A stretch of 64,000 bases of DNA from Methylophaga thalassica MP. GTDB lineage: Bacteria > Pseudomonadota > Gammaproteobacteria > Nitrosococcales > Methylophagaceae. Position numbers and translations under genes: made by a program. The notes below the pieces were generated by a model. The model worked only from the letters and a program-made list of their open reading frames with translations, searched no databases and was not told the origin of the DNA. Each line of letters opens with the position of its first letter. Positions within the stretch are counted from its first letter, which is position 1. The stretch lies in assembly GCF_000214595.1 (NCBI RefSeq), contig NZ_AFIG01000003.1, forward strand, positions 682,001 to 746,000, in the 5' to 3' direction. Below, piece by piece: positions 27,416-36,247 of this stretch.

Positions 27416-27457
27416 ATATTTTGCCTCATCCCATAGCAGAAACTAAGAACATCATGC

Positions 27458-29461
27458 TTAGTCAGAGTTCCGCGACTCTGACTGAAGTTTTGCTTTGATA
27501 TCCTCAAAATAACTATCAAATTCGCGAGGGTTTCTATTCGTCATCCCCGCCAGATAAATTTGTGATTTACCCTCTTTTTCAGTAACCCAAGCCCAGAAAC
27601 GTCGCTGTGGTAAATAAAATAATAAAAACACACCCGCGATGAGGAATGCACAGCCTAAATAGACAATACTTTTTCCTGGCGCATGCGCTATTTGTAAGCC
27701 TGTTGACTGAATTTGATGGTAATCGGTTAATTGCAAAAACACGGGAGAACCGTAGCGCGGTAAACTGCCTATCGCGTCAATCGCATCCTGTAGAAACAAA
27801 ATCTGAGACTGATTAACTGTCTCATTTTGTTGCAAATCCAAGCCTGAAAAGTAAATACGGCCCAACATTTCTCTTAACATCGCTAAATAAGCTGGAGCTA
27901 AGGCATCACGCTCGGATTCTGGTAAGGTTTTTTCGATAAAGTCACTCACTTCACCAAAACCACCGCGGTTAAACATCTCAACCAAGGTTTCCAATGTTTT
28001 TTGTAAACTTTGTGCTAATACGTCATCATCCGTCGTTTTTAGGCTGGCAAGCGTAGCTTGTTTCATTTCTTCAGCAGCTTGCTTAACCACGGTTTCATCA
28101 TGTAATCGTTTCAGGAAATGATAGAAGCCTTCCAGACCGTCATTATCATCAGCAGGTATATATAGATAAGCAAACTCCTCTGCTGGTGAGCTACGCACAC
28201 CACTTAAATAAAAATATCTGCCATCACGTTCTACCGGATTCATATAATTCTGATATTCCAATGCTTCACCGGTAGGGGCTCGAAGCTTGAATCCGACGCT
28301 TGGACCAAAATTGCGTACATTCTGCGGATTATCTTCGGTAGGATCCGGATTGATATTGAAGGGTCTAAAGTCGGTGATTTCAAGCTGCATTTCTTTATCA
28401 CCCCACAACATTTGCTGAGTATCAAAGACTTTTGTCTGCAAGCTGACGGGCTCACCTTTTTCTGAAAACAAAGGCCATGCTTTTAATGTCAGCTCAGAGC
28501 CACCATCACCGAAGCTGGCCTGGTAGATGGCATAACCTTTATAGATAAGTGGGTGGTTGACCGCAATCGTCGCCTCAAGTGGCTTTTTCAAATCGGGATC
28601 ATGAATGACCAAATCAGATTCAAACGACTTCGGCTGCCCGGTTGGGTAATGTTCTATACGAAACTCTTTTACTTCGATGGTGAAAGGTAAGTTTTGCACT
28701 AAATACCCATCACGCATGGCCAGATAAGCGACACTCGCTGCTCTGCCTTCCGGAATACTGACACTGCCTCTGAAGGCTTGCGGACCGACAGGAAGACGGC
28801 TTTCTTTTGGAATTTGTGGCAAGGGTAAATTACGCGTTTCAACATGAATGCGCCCCTGCCATTCGGCAAGTTTTAATGGTAAGTTGCTATCAAACAGACC
28901 GCCTACACAGATAACAATAATCGCCACATGCGTCAGTATGTATCCAAGACGATTCATGCCACCGCGCATTGCAGAGACTAAAATACTGCCATTCTTATCC
29001 GTTATTCGAGTTCTGTAACCATTGGATGAGAGTGTAGATTGAAGAGATTCTACCGTTTGTGCTTGAAGCTGAGGCACTCCCCATTCGCTACGATGATGCA
29101 TTGACCGTAACGATTTCAGTTGCACATTGGTTCTCAGATTGAACATATCCTTGAACATTGAAGGCGCGTGACGAAACACACATACGGATGTCGAGATCAC
29201 CAGTAAAGCTAGGATGGCTAAAAACCAAATCGCACTGTAAACATCATATAAGCCCAGCTTTTCAAAAACGTCAAACCAATACGGGCCAAACTTTATAAGA
29301 TAATCAGGATAGGGTTGGTTTTGCTGAAGAACGGTGCCGATTACAGAGGCGATAGCTAGGGTGATCAATAAAGTGATCGCTAATTCCATCGTACCTAAAA
29401 AGTGGAAAACCCGCCAAGCGAAACTGCGATGAGAAACTGATGAATCCTGATTTTGTGACAT
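27458..29461 (-). CDS. resB: Cytochrome c biogenesis protein ResB
   Basis: 667 residues. Three N-terminal transmembrane helices (FLGTMELAITLLITLAIASV, then IWFLAILALLVISTSVCVF, and RLGYILTHVAIIVICVGG), a large periplasmic domain, and one C-terminal helix (SIVYLGCAFLIAGVFLLFYL). LGTMELAI and the GGLFDSN segment are ResB hallmarks. It is the apocytochrome and haem-handling partner of CcsB. An extended stem-loop lies between it and the upstream cytochrome c4 gene. Confidence 0.92.
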   Translation of the reverse strand: MSQNQDSSVSHRSFAWRVFHFLGTMELAITLLITLAIASVIGTVLQQNQPYPDYLIKFGPYWFDVFEKLGLYDVYSAIWFLAILALLVISTSVCVFRHAPSMFKDMFNLRTNVQLKSLRSMHHRSEWGVPQLQAQTVESLQSTLSSNGYRTRITDKNGSILVSAMRGGMNRLGYILTHVAIIVICVGGLFDSNLPLKLAEWQGRIHVETRNLPLPQIPKESRLPVGPQAFRGSVSIPEGRAASVAYLAMRDGYLVQNLPFTIEVKEFRIEHYPTGQPKSFESDLVIHDPDLKKPLEATIAVNHPLIYKGYAIYQASFGDGGSELTLKAWPLFSEKGEPVSLQTKVFDTQQMLWGDKEMQLEITDFRPFNINPDPTEDNPQNVRNFGPSVGFKLRAPTGEALEYQNYMNPVERDGRYFYLSGVRSSPAEEFAYLYIPADDNDGLEGFYHFLKRLHDETVVKQAAEEMKQATLASLKTTDDDVLAQSLQKTLETLVEMFNRGGFGEVSDFIEKTLPESERDALAPAYLAMLREMLGRIYFSGLDLQQNETVNQSQILFLQDAIDAIGSLPRYGSPVFLQLTDYHQIQSTGLQIAHAPGKSIVYLGCAFLIAGVFLLFYLPQRRFWAWVTEKEGKSQIYLAGMTNRNPREFDSYFEDIKAKLQSESRNSD

Positions 29462-29504
29462 GGGGTGAGCCTTGAAACGAGTTCCGTTACTCGATTTTTT
29501 AATA

Positions 29505-29541
29505 TTCTCTGCATAGCTAACAGACTTAGCTATGCAGAGAA
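29505..29541. repeat. 16-bp perfect inverted repeat between cytochrome c4 and resB
   Basis: Bases 29505-29520 pair perfectly with 29526-29541, five-base loop. In the direction of transcription (minus) it is followed by A-rich, not T-rich, sequence. It is therefore more likely an mRNA-stabilising or processing hairpin than a terminator. It lies 11 bases after the cytochrome stop. Confidence 0.6.
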
Positions 29542-29551
29542 AATGTGACGA

Positions 29552-30160
29552 TTATTTCAAACCAAAGACATAAGCAGAAACCGCTTTAATTTCAGCTTCA
29601 CTCATTTTGCTAGCCACATCACGCATCATGCCGTTAGGGTCATTGGCTCTTTCCCCTTTAGCAAAAGCATGAAGTTGAGCTTCCACATAGGTGCTGTATT
29701 GTGATGATAATTTAGGCCACTTTGCTGCTGGCACACCATTACCATTTGGACCATGACATGCCATACACGCAGGAACGCCAGTTTCTTTATTACCCGCACG
29801 GAAGATTTTTTCACCAGCTTCGACTAAATCTTCAGAAACGGCACCAGGCGCCATTTTTTTACTGGCAAAATAGGCCGCTAAATCGGCCATATCTTGCTCT
29901 GATAAATTCGCCACCATCGGTGCCATCAATGCGTTTTGACGCTCACCGCTTTTAAAATTAGCTAATTGTTTTTCGAGGTATCCGGCATTTTGTCCGGCTA
30001 ATTTAGGAAAGGCATCTGACAAACTATTTCCATCTGTACCATGGCAAGCCGCACAAACAGCCGCTTTTTGCTTACCAGCGTTAATATCACCAGCCGCCAT
30101 TGCCTGAGCACTCATCGTAACTGCCACGCCAAGCATGACCATCTTCAATAATTTTTTCAT
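29552..30160 (-). CDS. Dihaem cytochrome c4
   Basis: 202 residues with signal peptide (AVTMSAQAMA). Two homologous class I cytochrome domains, haem sites CAACH at 36-40 and CMACH at 132-136, each followed by a conserved G-x-x-G-N, with later Met ligands (ALMAPM and NGMMRDV). It shuttles electrons in the periplasm between quinol-linked complexes and terminal oxidases. Divergent from yihA in the classical gammaproteobacterial arrangement; it probably shares an mRNA with resB-ccsB-dsbA at reduced level downstream. Confidence 0.94.
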   Translation of the reverse strand: MKKLLKMVMLGVAVTMSAQAMAAGDINAGKQKAAVCAACHGTDGNSLSDAFPKLAGQNAGYLEKQLANFKSGERQNALMAPMVANLSEQDMADLAAYFASKKMAPGAVSEDLVEAGEKIFRAGNKETGVPACMACHGPNGNGVPAAKWPKLSSQYSTYVEAQLHAFAKGERANDPNGMMRDVASKMSEAEIKAVSAYVFGLK

Positions 30161-30251
30161 TATTTTATTACCTGAAAACTAAGCTAAATCATCATCGAGA
30201 ACTTTGGGTATGCTACTCTTATTAGGATAATTTTTCACCCAAAATGGTTCC

Positions 30252-30878
30252 ATGTCACAACTATATAGAAAAGCTTATTATAACGGCAGTGCCACCGAGC
30301 TGTCCCAGCTACCGGAAGATAGTGGGTATGAGGTTGCATTTGCCGGCAGGTCAAATGCCGGAAAATCCAGTGCAATCAATTGCATAACAGGCATCAGCGC
30401 GCTAGCAAGGACAAGTAAAACGCCAGGTCGCACACAAATGATCAACTTCTTCAGCTTTGATGATCAGCGAGCTTTAGTCGATCTTCCCGGCTATGGCTAT
30501 GCCAAAGTCCCTGAAAAAATGAAGTTAAAATGGCAGCATACTTTGGCTCAATATCTAGAAACACGTCAGTGTTTGCGGGGAATGATGCTAATGATGGATA
30601 TTCGTCATCCATTGAAGCCATTTGATATACAAATGCTCACCTGGGCTAATCAGGCGGATTTACCGGTTCATATACTGCTGACTAAGTCTGACAAACTCAA
30701 AAAAGGTGCCGGTAAACAAAGCTTATTATCTGTAAGAAATGAATTGCAAAAACTGTCATTAAAAGCTTCTGTGCAGCTTTTTTCCTCGCTCAACAAATCT
30801 GGTAAAGAGGAAGCTATTCAAAAGCTAGATGACTGGTTTGAAGTCACTGATGATGCGATCCCCCCTACTGTTGACTAG
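30252..30878 (+). CDS. yihA: Ribosome biogenesis GTPase EngB/YihA
   Basis: 208 residues. P-loop GRSNAGKSSAIN, G2 TSKTPGRTQ, G3 DLPGYG and G4 LTKSDKL are all present in TrmE-Era-EngA-YihA order. It assists 50S assembly and is usually essential. It is divergent from the cytochrome c4 gene and ends 12 bases before the sulfite dehydrogenase gene. Confidence 0.95.
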   Translation: MSQLYRKAYYNGSATELSQLPEDSGYEVAFAGRSNAGKSSAINCITGISALARTSKTPGRTQMINFFSFDDQRALVDLPGYGYAKVPEKMKLKWQHTLAQYLETRQCLRGMMLMMDIRHPLKPFDIQMLTWANQADLPVHILLTKSDKLKKGAGKQSLLSVRNELQKLSLKASVQLFSSLNKSGKEEAIQKLDDWFEVTDDAIPPTVD

Positions 30879-30890
30879 ATCTTATTAGCC

Positions 30891-32147
30891 ATGAGCAAAC
30901 AACGACTTAAAAGCCGACGTCAGTTTCTTCAAGGCACGGCTTTAAGTAGTGTTTTTCTTGGCTTTAGTTTACCCGTTAAAGCGCAGTCATCATTAACTGA
31001 ACTCCAGCAGATACTGCCTGAGTCGATGCTAAAACCAGGCGCTAACTTTAGTAATTATGGGCAGCCTTCTATTTACGAAAAAGATATCATTCGCTGGATA
31101 TCGGCCAACCCCAATGTGCCTGGCAACGGTGTCTCCTGGACACCTTTAGAAGAGTTACAAGGCACCATTACTCCTAACGGCCTGCATTATGAACGTCATC
31201 ATAATGGTGTGCCTGATATCAATCCATCGACACATGAAATCATGATAGACGGTTTGGTCGATACCCCTTTAACCTTTTCGATTGATGCCTTAAAACGTTA
31301 TCCACAAACCACAAAAATCTGCTTTATAGAATGTGGCGGTAATAGTAATGCTGGCTGGCGTAGTTCGCCCATCCAATCTGCTGCAGGTTATGTGCACGGA
31401 CTTGTTTCTAATGCTGAATGGACCGGTGTGCCACTCAAACTTTTATTAAATGAATGTGGTGTCCAACCGAGAGCGAAATGGGCGATAGCAGAAGCCGCCG
31501 ATGGTGCCGCACTCAATGTCAGCGTTCCTATTGAAAAACTAATGAACTATGCAATATTGGCGCTGTATCAGAATGGCGAACGACTTCGACCAGAAAATGG
31601 TTATCCTGTCCGGTTGCTGCTGCCTGGTTGGGAAGGCATCGTCAATGTGAAATGGCTAAGGCAATTAACATTAGTTGAAGAGCCTGCGATGACCCGTGAT
31701 GAAACGGCTCAGTACACTGACTTATTACCTAGCGGTAAAGCTAGGCAATTCAGTTTTCCCATGCAAGCCAAGTCTCTTATTACCAGCCCTTCAGTTGGTA
31801 TGACACTGCCGGATAATCCTGGTATTTACCAAGTTACTGGGCTTGCCTGGTCGGGTAATGGCAAAATCAGCAAAGTCGATGTCTCAGCTGATGGTGGTAA
31901 AACCTGGGTGGAAGCTGAGCTCCAGGCCCCAATTCTGGATAAAGCCTTCACCCGCTTTAGTCTGCCATGGCAGTGGCAAGGTCAATACGCCGTATTACAA
32001 AGCAGGGCAACGGATGAAACAGGTTATCAGCAACCGACTCGTGAAGCGCTTATCACCGAACGTGGAGACAACAGTTTTTTCCACTACAACGCTATTGTCA
32101 GTTGGGAAGTTAATGAAGACGGTCAGATTAGCCATATCTATCTTTAA
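30891..32147 (+). CDS. soxC: SoxC-like sulfite dehydrogenase, molybdopterin subunit
   Basis: 418 residues. Tat signal SRRQFLQGTALSSVFLGF (twin Arg at 9-10), so it is exported folded with cofactor. The oxidoreductase molybdopterin domain carries the Mo-ligating Cys148 in CFIECGGNSNAGW. The C-terminal Mo-co dimerisation domain shows YQVTGLAWSGNGKISKVDVS and ADGGKTW. It oxidises sulfite (or a Sox-bound sulfane intermediate) in the periplasm. The cytochrome gene overlapping its end is the partner. No soxXYZAB genes are in view, so a stand-alone sulfite dehydrogenase is plausible. Confidence 0.88.
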   Translation: MSKQRLKSRRQFLQGTALSSVFLGFSLPVKAQSSLTELQQILPESMLKPGANFSNYGQPSIYEKDIIRWISANPNVPGNGVSWTPLEELQGTITPNGLHYERHHNGVPDINPSTHEIMIDGLVDTPLTFSIDALKRYPQTTKICFIECGGNSNAGWRSSPIQSAAGYVHGLVSNAEWTGVPLKLLLNECGVQPRAKWAIAEAADGAALNVSVPIEKLMNYAILALYQNGERLRPENGYPVRLLLPGWEGIVNVKWLRQLTLVEEPAMTRDETAQYTDLLPSGKARQFSFPMQAKSLITSPSVGMTLPDNPGIYQVTGLAWSGNGKISKVDVSADGGKTWVEAELQAPILDKAFTRFSLPWQWQGQYAVLQSRATDETGYQQPTREALITERGDNSFFHYNAIVSWEVNEDGQISHIYL

Positions 32148-32664
32148 TAGATATCTCATCCTTGTTTTACTATTTCCTGCGACACTTGTCGCCGAGCCAC
32201 TCTTTCAGCCTTTGGGCAAAGAGGCTGAACAAGCATCGCAGCAATCAGCATGGAACCTCACTATTACACCGGATGGAAAAAACTTACCCGCAGGGCATGG
32301 TAATGCACAGCAAGGGGAGCAACTTTTTAAACAACACTGTGCAAGCTGTCATGGGTTTGGTGCTATAGGCGCCAGCGCAATGCCTCTGGTCGGAGATGTC
32401 GGTTCATTAACCGAGGAGTATCCAGAGAAAACGGTAAACAGTTATTGGCCTTATGCAACAACACTTTACGACTATATTCGTCGTGCGATGCCACCATCAG
32501 CCCCTTTTTCTCTAACAAGTAATGAAATCTACGCACTTTGCGCTTATATTTTAAATCAGGATGATATACTCAAGAACGATGTGGAACTCAATGAAGTCAC
32601 ACTACCTCAGGTAAAGATGCCTAATCGGGATGGGTTTTCTCCCGTCTATCCAAACAAACGCTGA
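32113..32664 (+). CDS. SoxD-like monohaem cytochrome c partner
   Basis: 183 residues from ATG 32113, which places a full signal peptide (FNRYLILVLLFPATLVA) at the start; a longer frame from 31843 would run backwards through soxC and is rejected. Haem site CASCH at 76-80, with MPPSAPFSLTSNEIYALCAYI as the distal-Met region usual in SoxD and SorB-type cytochromes. It overlaps soxC by 35 bases, indicating coupled translation. It should accept electrons from the molybdenum subunit and pass them to soluble cytochrome c. Confidence 0.85.
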   Translation: MKTVRLAISIFNRYLILVLLFPATLVAEPLFQPLGKEAEQASQQSAWNLTITPDGKNLPAGHGNAQQGEQLFKQHCASCHGFGAIGASAMPLVGDVGSLTEEYPEKTVNSYWPYATTLYDYIRRAMPPSAPFSLTSNEIYALCAYILNQDDILKNDVELNEVTLPQVKMPNRDGFSPVYPNKR

Positions 32665-32684
32665 AATAATTTAAGGATCTGTCT

Positions 32685-35186
32685 ATGAGCCCACGTTACG
32701 CATGTACTGCTAACCCCGCCCCAGAATTATTCAATACCGAAAAGCTAGGGATGAATAGCGATGCTCTTATCAAAGATTTCAAACGTTATTACGGTACACA
32801 CTTAGCTCAGGATAAAGGTTGTGCTTCAGGTCATTACCTCTACTCATCACTGGCACTGACATTAAGAGACCGGCTGTTCAACCGCATGAAGCATACTAAG
32901 CACACCTATGCAGAAAAGCAGTGTAAACATGCTTATTATCTGTCAATGGAATTTCTTATGGGTAGAGCCATGGGCAATGCGGTTCTAAACCTCGGTTTAG
33001 AAAAAGAAACGACCAAAGCACTCAATGAACTCCATTTAAACTTTGAAGATTTAATCGAAATGGAACACGACGCCGGGCTCGGTAATGGCGGTCTCGGGCG
33101 ATTAGCGGCGTGTTTTATAGATAGTTGTGCCACCTTACAACTCCCCGTTACAGGCTATGGGCTGCGTTATGAATATGGCATGTTCCAGCAACGTATCGAA
33201 AACGGTTTTCAGGTGGAAAAACCTGATCACTGGTTACAGGATGGTAATCCATGGGAACTGGAACGTCCGGAATTTACCCAACGGGTTAAATTTGGCGGTC
33301 ACACCGAATATCACCCAACCGACAGTGGTGATATGAAAGTCCACTGGGTCAACACAAATGATGTACTGGCTATCCCTTTTGATCTGCCCATTCCCGGTTA
33401 TCAAAATGGCACAGTTAACGTGCTGCGTTTATGGAAAGCGGGTGCCACCGATGAGTTTAACCTGGAAGACTTCAACTCAGGCTCTTATACCGAAGCGGTT
33501 GCTGCCAAAAATGAAGCTGAAAATATCAGCATGGTGCTCTACCCCAATGATGCCAGTGAGAATGGTAAAGAACTTCGTCTGCGCCAACAGTACTTCTTAG
33601 CCTCGGCCAGTCTGCAGGACATCCTCGATTACTGGGTCACGACACATGGTGAATCCTTCGATAATTTTGCTGAGAAAAATTGTTTCCAATTAAATGACAC
33701 CCACCCGACTGTGGCTGTTGCCGAACTGATGCGTCTATTAATGGATGAACATGGATTAGGCTGGGAGAAAGCATGGGAAATTACTTCCAGCACCATGGCC
33801 TACACTAACCATACCCTGTTACCAGAAGCATTAGAGCGCTGGCCGGTGAATATGTTTGGTCGTCTGTTACCACGCATTCTGGAAATTATTTATGAAATTA
33901 ATGCACGCTTTCTTCGTGAAGTCGCCACTCGTTGGCCTGGAGACAAAGCGCGCCTTGCACGCATGTCTATTATTGAAGAAGGCGGTGAAAAACAAGTTCG
34001 TATGGCTCATCTGGCCATCGTCGGTAGCTTCTCCATCAATGGTGTCGCGGCCTTACACTCAGAGTTACTGAAAAAAGGCTTATTCCACGACTTTTACGAA
34101 CTCTGGCCACATAAATTCAACAACAAAACCAATGGTGTGACACAACGCCGCTGGCTCGCCTGGTGTAATCCAGACTTAAGTGAACTCATCACAGACACCA
34201 TTGGTGATAACTGGATTACCCAACTGACTGAGCTGAAAAAACTGGAAGCCTATGCCCATGACAAGGCTTTCCAAAAGAAATGGCATGCCGCTAAACTTGC
34301 CAATAAACAACGTTTGGCAAAATTAGTGAAAGATAGCTGTGGCGTTGAGTTCAATCCTGAAGCTATGTTTGATATTCAGGTAAAACGCATTCATGAATAC
34401 AAACGTCAGCTACTTAATATTCTGCATGTTATTCACCTTTATGACCGTATCAAACGTGGCGATACCAAAAATATGACGCCGCGCTGCGTACTGTTTGGTG
34501 GCAAAGCTGCACCAGGTTATGTCATGGCAAAACGCATCATCAAACTGATTAATAATGTTGCCAGCACAGTGAATAATGATCCGGATGTGGGCGATCTGTT
34601 AAAAGTCGTCTTTTTGCCAAACTATCAAGTTTCAGCCATGGAAGTGATTTGCCCAGCAGCTGATTTATCAGAACAGATCTCTACCGCCGGTAAAGAAGCC
34701 TCTGGTACGGGCAATATGAAATTTATGATGAACGGCGCGATGACTATTGGAACACTGGATGGAGCCAATATTGAAATCCGTGATGAAGCCGGCGCTGAAA
34801 ACTTCTTTCTGTTCGGTCTGACTGAAGACGAAGTCACTGAGCTCAAGCCCACCTACAATCCACGGTTTATTATTGATAATGATGCCGATCTGAAACGCGT
34901 CGTCAACTTGTTAGAATCAGGCCACTTCAACCAATGTGAAGAAGGTGCTTTTGATGACATTATTGCTGCTTTCACCAGCCCCAATGACCCATGGATGACG
35001 GTTGCAGACTTCCATAGCTATGTGGAAGCCCAGCAACGTGCAGCGGAAGTCTATCAAGACAAAGAACGCTGGATAGCAATGAGTATTATGAACAGTGCTA
35101 ACAGTGGTATGTTCTCTACCGACAGAACCATGGAAGAGTACAACAACGATATCTGGAAATTAGAAAAAATTAATCCACGGTTTTAA
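32685..35186 (+). CDS. glgP: Glycogen/starch phosphorylase
   Basis: 833 residues, full length for the family. Diagnostic segments: EMEHDAGLGNGGLGRLAACF, EYGMFQQRIENGFQVEKPD, LNDTHPTVAVAELMRLL and the PLP-lysine site KEASGTGNMKFMMNGAMTIG. It releases glucose 1-phosphate from glycogen. No other glycogen genes are adjacent. A weak eight-bp hairpin (35196-35203 with 35217-35224) follows the stop without a T-run. Confidence 0.97.
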   Translation: MSPRYACTANPAPELFNTEKLGMNSDALIKDFKRYYGTHLAQDKGCASGHYLYSSLALTLRDRLFNRMKHTKHTYAEKQCKHAYYLSMEFLMGRAMGNAVLNLGLEKETTKALNELHLNFEDLIEMEHDAGLGNGGLGRLAACFIDSCATLQLPVTGYGLRYEYGMFQQRIENGFQVEKPDHWLQDGNPWELERPEFTQRVKFGGHTEYHPTDSGDMKVHWVNTNDVLAIPFDLPIPGYQNGTVNVLRLWKAGATDEFNLEDFNSGSYTEAVAAKNEAENISMVLYPNDASENGKELRLRQQYFLASASLQDILDYWVTTHGESFDNFAEKNCFQLNDTHPTVAVAELMRLLMDEHGLGWEKAWEITSSTMAYTNHTLLPEALERWPVNMFGRLLPRILEIIYEINARFLREVATRWPGDKARLARMSIIEEGGEKQVRMAHLAIVGSFSINGVAALHSELLKKGLFHDFYELWPHKFNNKTNGVTQRRWLAWCNPDLSELITDTIGDNWITQLTELKKLEAYAHDKAFQKKWHAAKLANKQRLAKLVKDSCGVEFNPEAMFDIQVKRIHEYKRQLLNILHVIHLYDRIKRGDTKNMTPRCVLFGGKAAPGYVMAKRIIKLINNVASTVNNDPDVGDLLKVVFLPNYQVSAMEVICPAADLSEQISTAGKEASGTGNMKFMMNGAMTIGTLDGANIEIRDEAGAENFFLFGLTEDEVTELKPTYNPRFIIDNDADLKRVVNLLESGHFNQCEEGAFDDIIAAFTSPNDPWMTVADFHSYVEAQQRAAEVYQDKERWIAMSIMNSANSGMFSTDRTMEEYNNDIWKLEKINPRF

Positions 35187-35265
35187 TTTTGAGCGGCCAA
35201 GAGGGTGTTAACGACTCTCTTGGCTAAACACCTCTTGAGCCGTAGCAGATTATCAGCAAAGTCCG

Positions 35266-35271
35266 TATAAT
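35266..35271 (+). promoter_or_regulatory. TATAAT -10 element upstream of tRNA-Arg
   Basis: Consensus TATAAT ends 17 bases before the first tRNA base; no good -35 sequence is seen at 17 bases. Confidence 0.5.
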
Positions 35272-35288
35272 CTTCGGCTCAACTTCAC

Positions 35289-35365
35289 GCGCCTGTAGCT
35301 CAGTTGGATAGAGTACCAGTTTCCGAAGCTGGGGGTCACAGGTTCGATTCCTGTCAGGCGCGCCA
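35289..35365 (+). tRNA. tRNA-Arg (anticodon CCG)
   Basis: 77 bases with encoded CCA. Acceptor GCGCCTG pairs with CAGGCGC; discriminator G. The anticodon stem CCAGT/GCTGG encloses the loop TTCCGAA, with anticodon CCG at 35323-35325. The T arm is CAGG-TTCGATT-CCTG. It reads the CGG arginine codon. Confidence 0.97.
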
Positions 35366-35532
35366 CTTTTAAACAAAAAACATTCAAGCACCCTATTCCT
35401 CATTATCTGTGGACGTGACAAACGTTCTCATATCAAATGCTGGGAGACTTGCCCGAAAATCTGGGGTAATTATCAGCTGCTCAATATCATCTAAACATTT
35501 TTAATACGCTCTCCAACAATAAGGAGAGAGAA

Positions 35533-35934
35533 ATGAATGTTTTGTTATTGGGTGCTGTCGCCATGATTACAGCCTTGATTTTATCTGCATGGTTAATGAC
35601 ATTTGCTCGCTGGTTCCCTATAAAAGGGATTGATGGCGACTTTTTAGTGGATTATAAAACCATGATCAGAGCGCATGTTGACTATGCGCTTATGGCATTG
35701 TTTAGTTTGGGTTTCTACGGTGCAGCTTCAGGCGCCAATATTGAGCTATCAAAGATCGCATGCCTTTGCATTGCTGTTGGTGGATTTACCAATCCGACGA
35801 TTTTTGTCATCGCTGCCTTTGATACCGACTTCTGGAATAAAGCTATTTGGAAAATTTTCTCCGCGCTCAGCTTTATTGTTACAACAATTGGTTTTGTATG
35901 GATTGCCTACAGCTTTCTGATGTTCGCTATTTAG
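35533..35934 (+). CDS. Uncharacterised four-helix membrane protein
   Basis: 133 residues beginning after a good ribosome site (AAGGAGAG). Four hydrophobic segments: N-terminal (LLLGAVAMITALILSAWLM), DYALMALFSLGFYGA, IACLCIAVGGFTNPTIFVIA and IFSALSFIVTTIGFVWIAYS. Short polar loops contain KGIDGDFLVDYKTMIRAHVDY. I do not recognise the family. It stands alone between the tRNA and pst genes, and ends at a strong terminator. Confidence 0.65.
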   Translation: MNVLLLGAVAMITALILSAWLMTFARWFPIKGIDGDFLVDYKTMIRAHVDYALMALFSLGFYGAASGANIELSKIACLCIAVGGFTNPTIFVIAAFDTDFWNKAIWKIFSALSFIVTTIGFVWIAYSFLMFAI

Positions 35935-35973
35935 CAACAGATTGTTACGTATAAATCGTTCTAATGTTGTAAT

Positions 35974-36000
35974 AGAGCGCCTATATATGGCGCTCTTTTT
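35974..36000 (+). terminator. Intrinsic terminator after the membrane protein gene
   Basis: Stem AGAGCGCC / GGCGCTCT, loop TATATAT, then T-run to 36000. Confidence 0.88.
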
Positions 36001-36165
36001 AATCTAACCTCATATTTTTATATTCATTTTATGAAACGGTATGCATTCCAGAAAATGAAATATATAAAATGTAGGCTACTAAAATAGCATCTACTTTATT
36101 AATTTTATTAAGAATTCAGCGTTAACCCTCTATCTCAATATAAAAATTTCTGACTAAGTTTGCTT

Positions 36166-36199
36166 TTGTCATAAATCTTTAACTTAAGGTCGTTACTCT
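36166..36199 (+). promoter_or_regulatory. Pho box and -10 for pstS
   Basis: Bases 36166-36183 (TTGTCATAAATCTTTAAC) match the 18-base PhoB consensus at 14 positions by hand. A TACTCT element at 36194-36199 follows the box by ten bases, the spacing normal for PhoB-activated promoters. The remainder of the 36001-36247 gap is AT-rich with no gene. Confidence 0.65.
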
Positions 36200-36247
36200 T
36201 ATCGAGTTAAAGATTTTTATTGCTTAATTAACTAGTCAGGAGTTTCT

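Noticed and set aside
31843..32112. Long N-terminal extension of the SoxD-like cytochrome
   Set aside because: It runs through soxC in another frame; the signal peptide begins at 32113.
35224..35421. Minus-strand frame of 65 codons over the tRNA gene
   Set aside because: It is the antisense translation of tRNA-Arg; its DRNRTCDPQLRKL-type sequence is a well-known false protein found in many databases.
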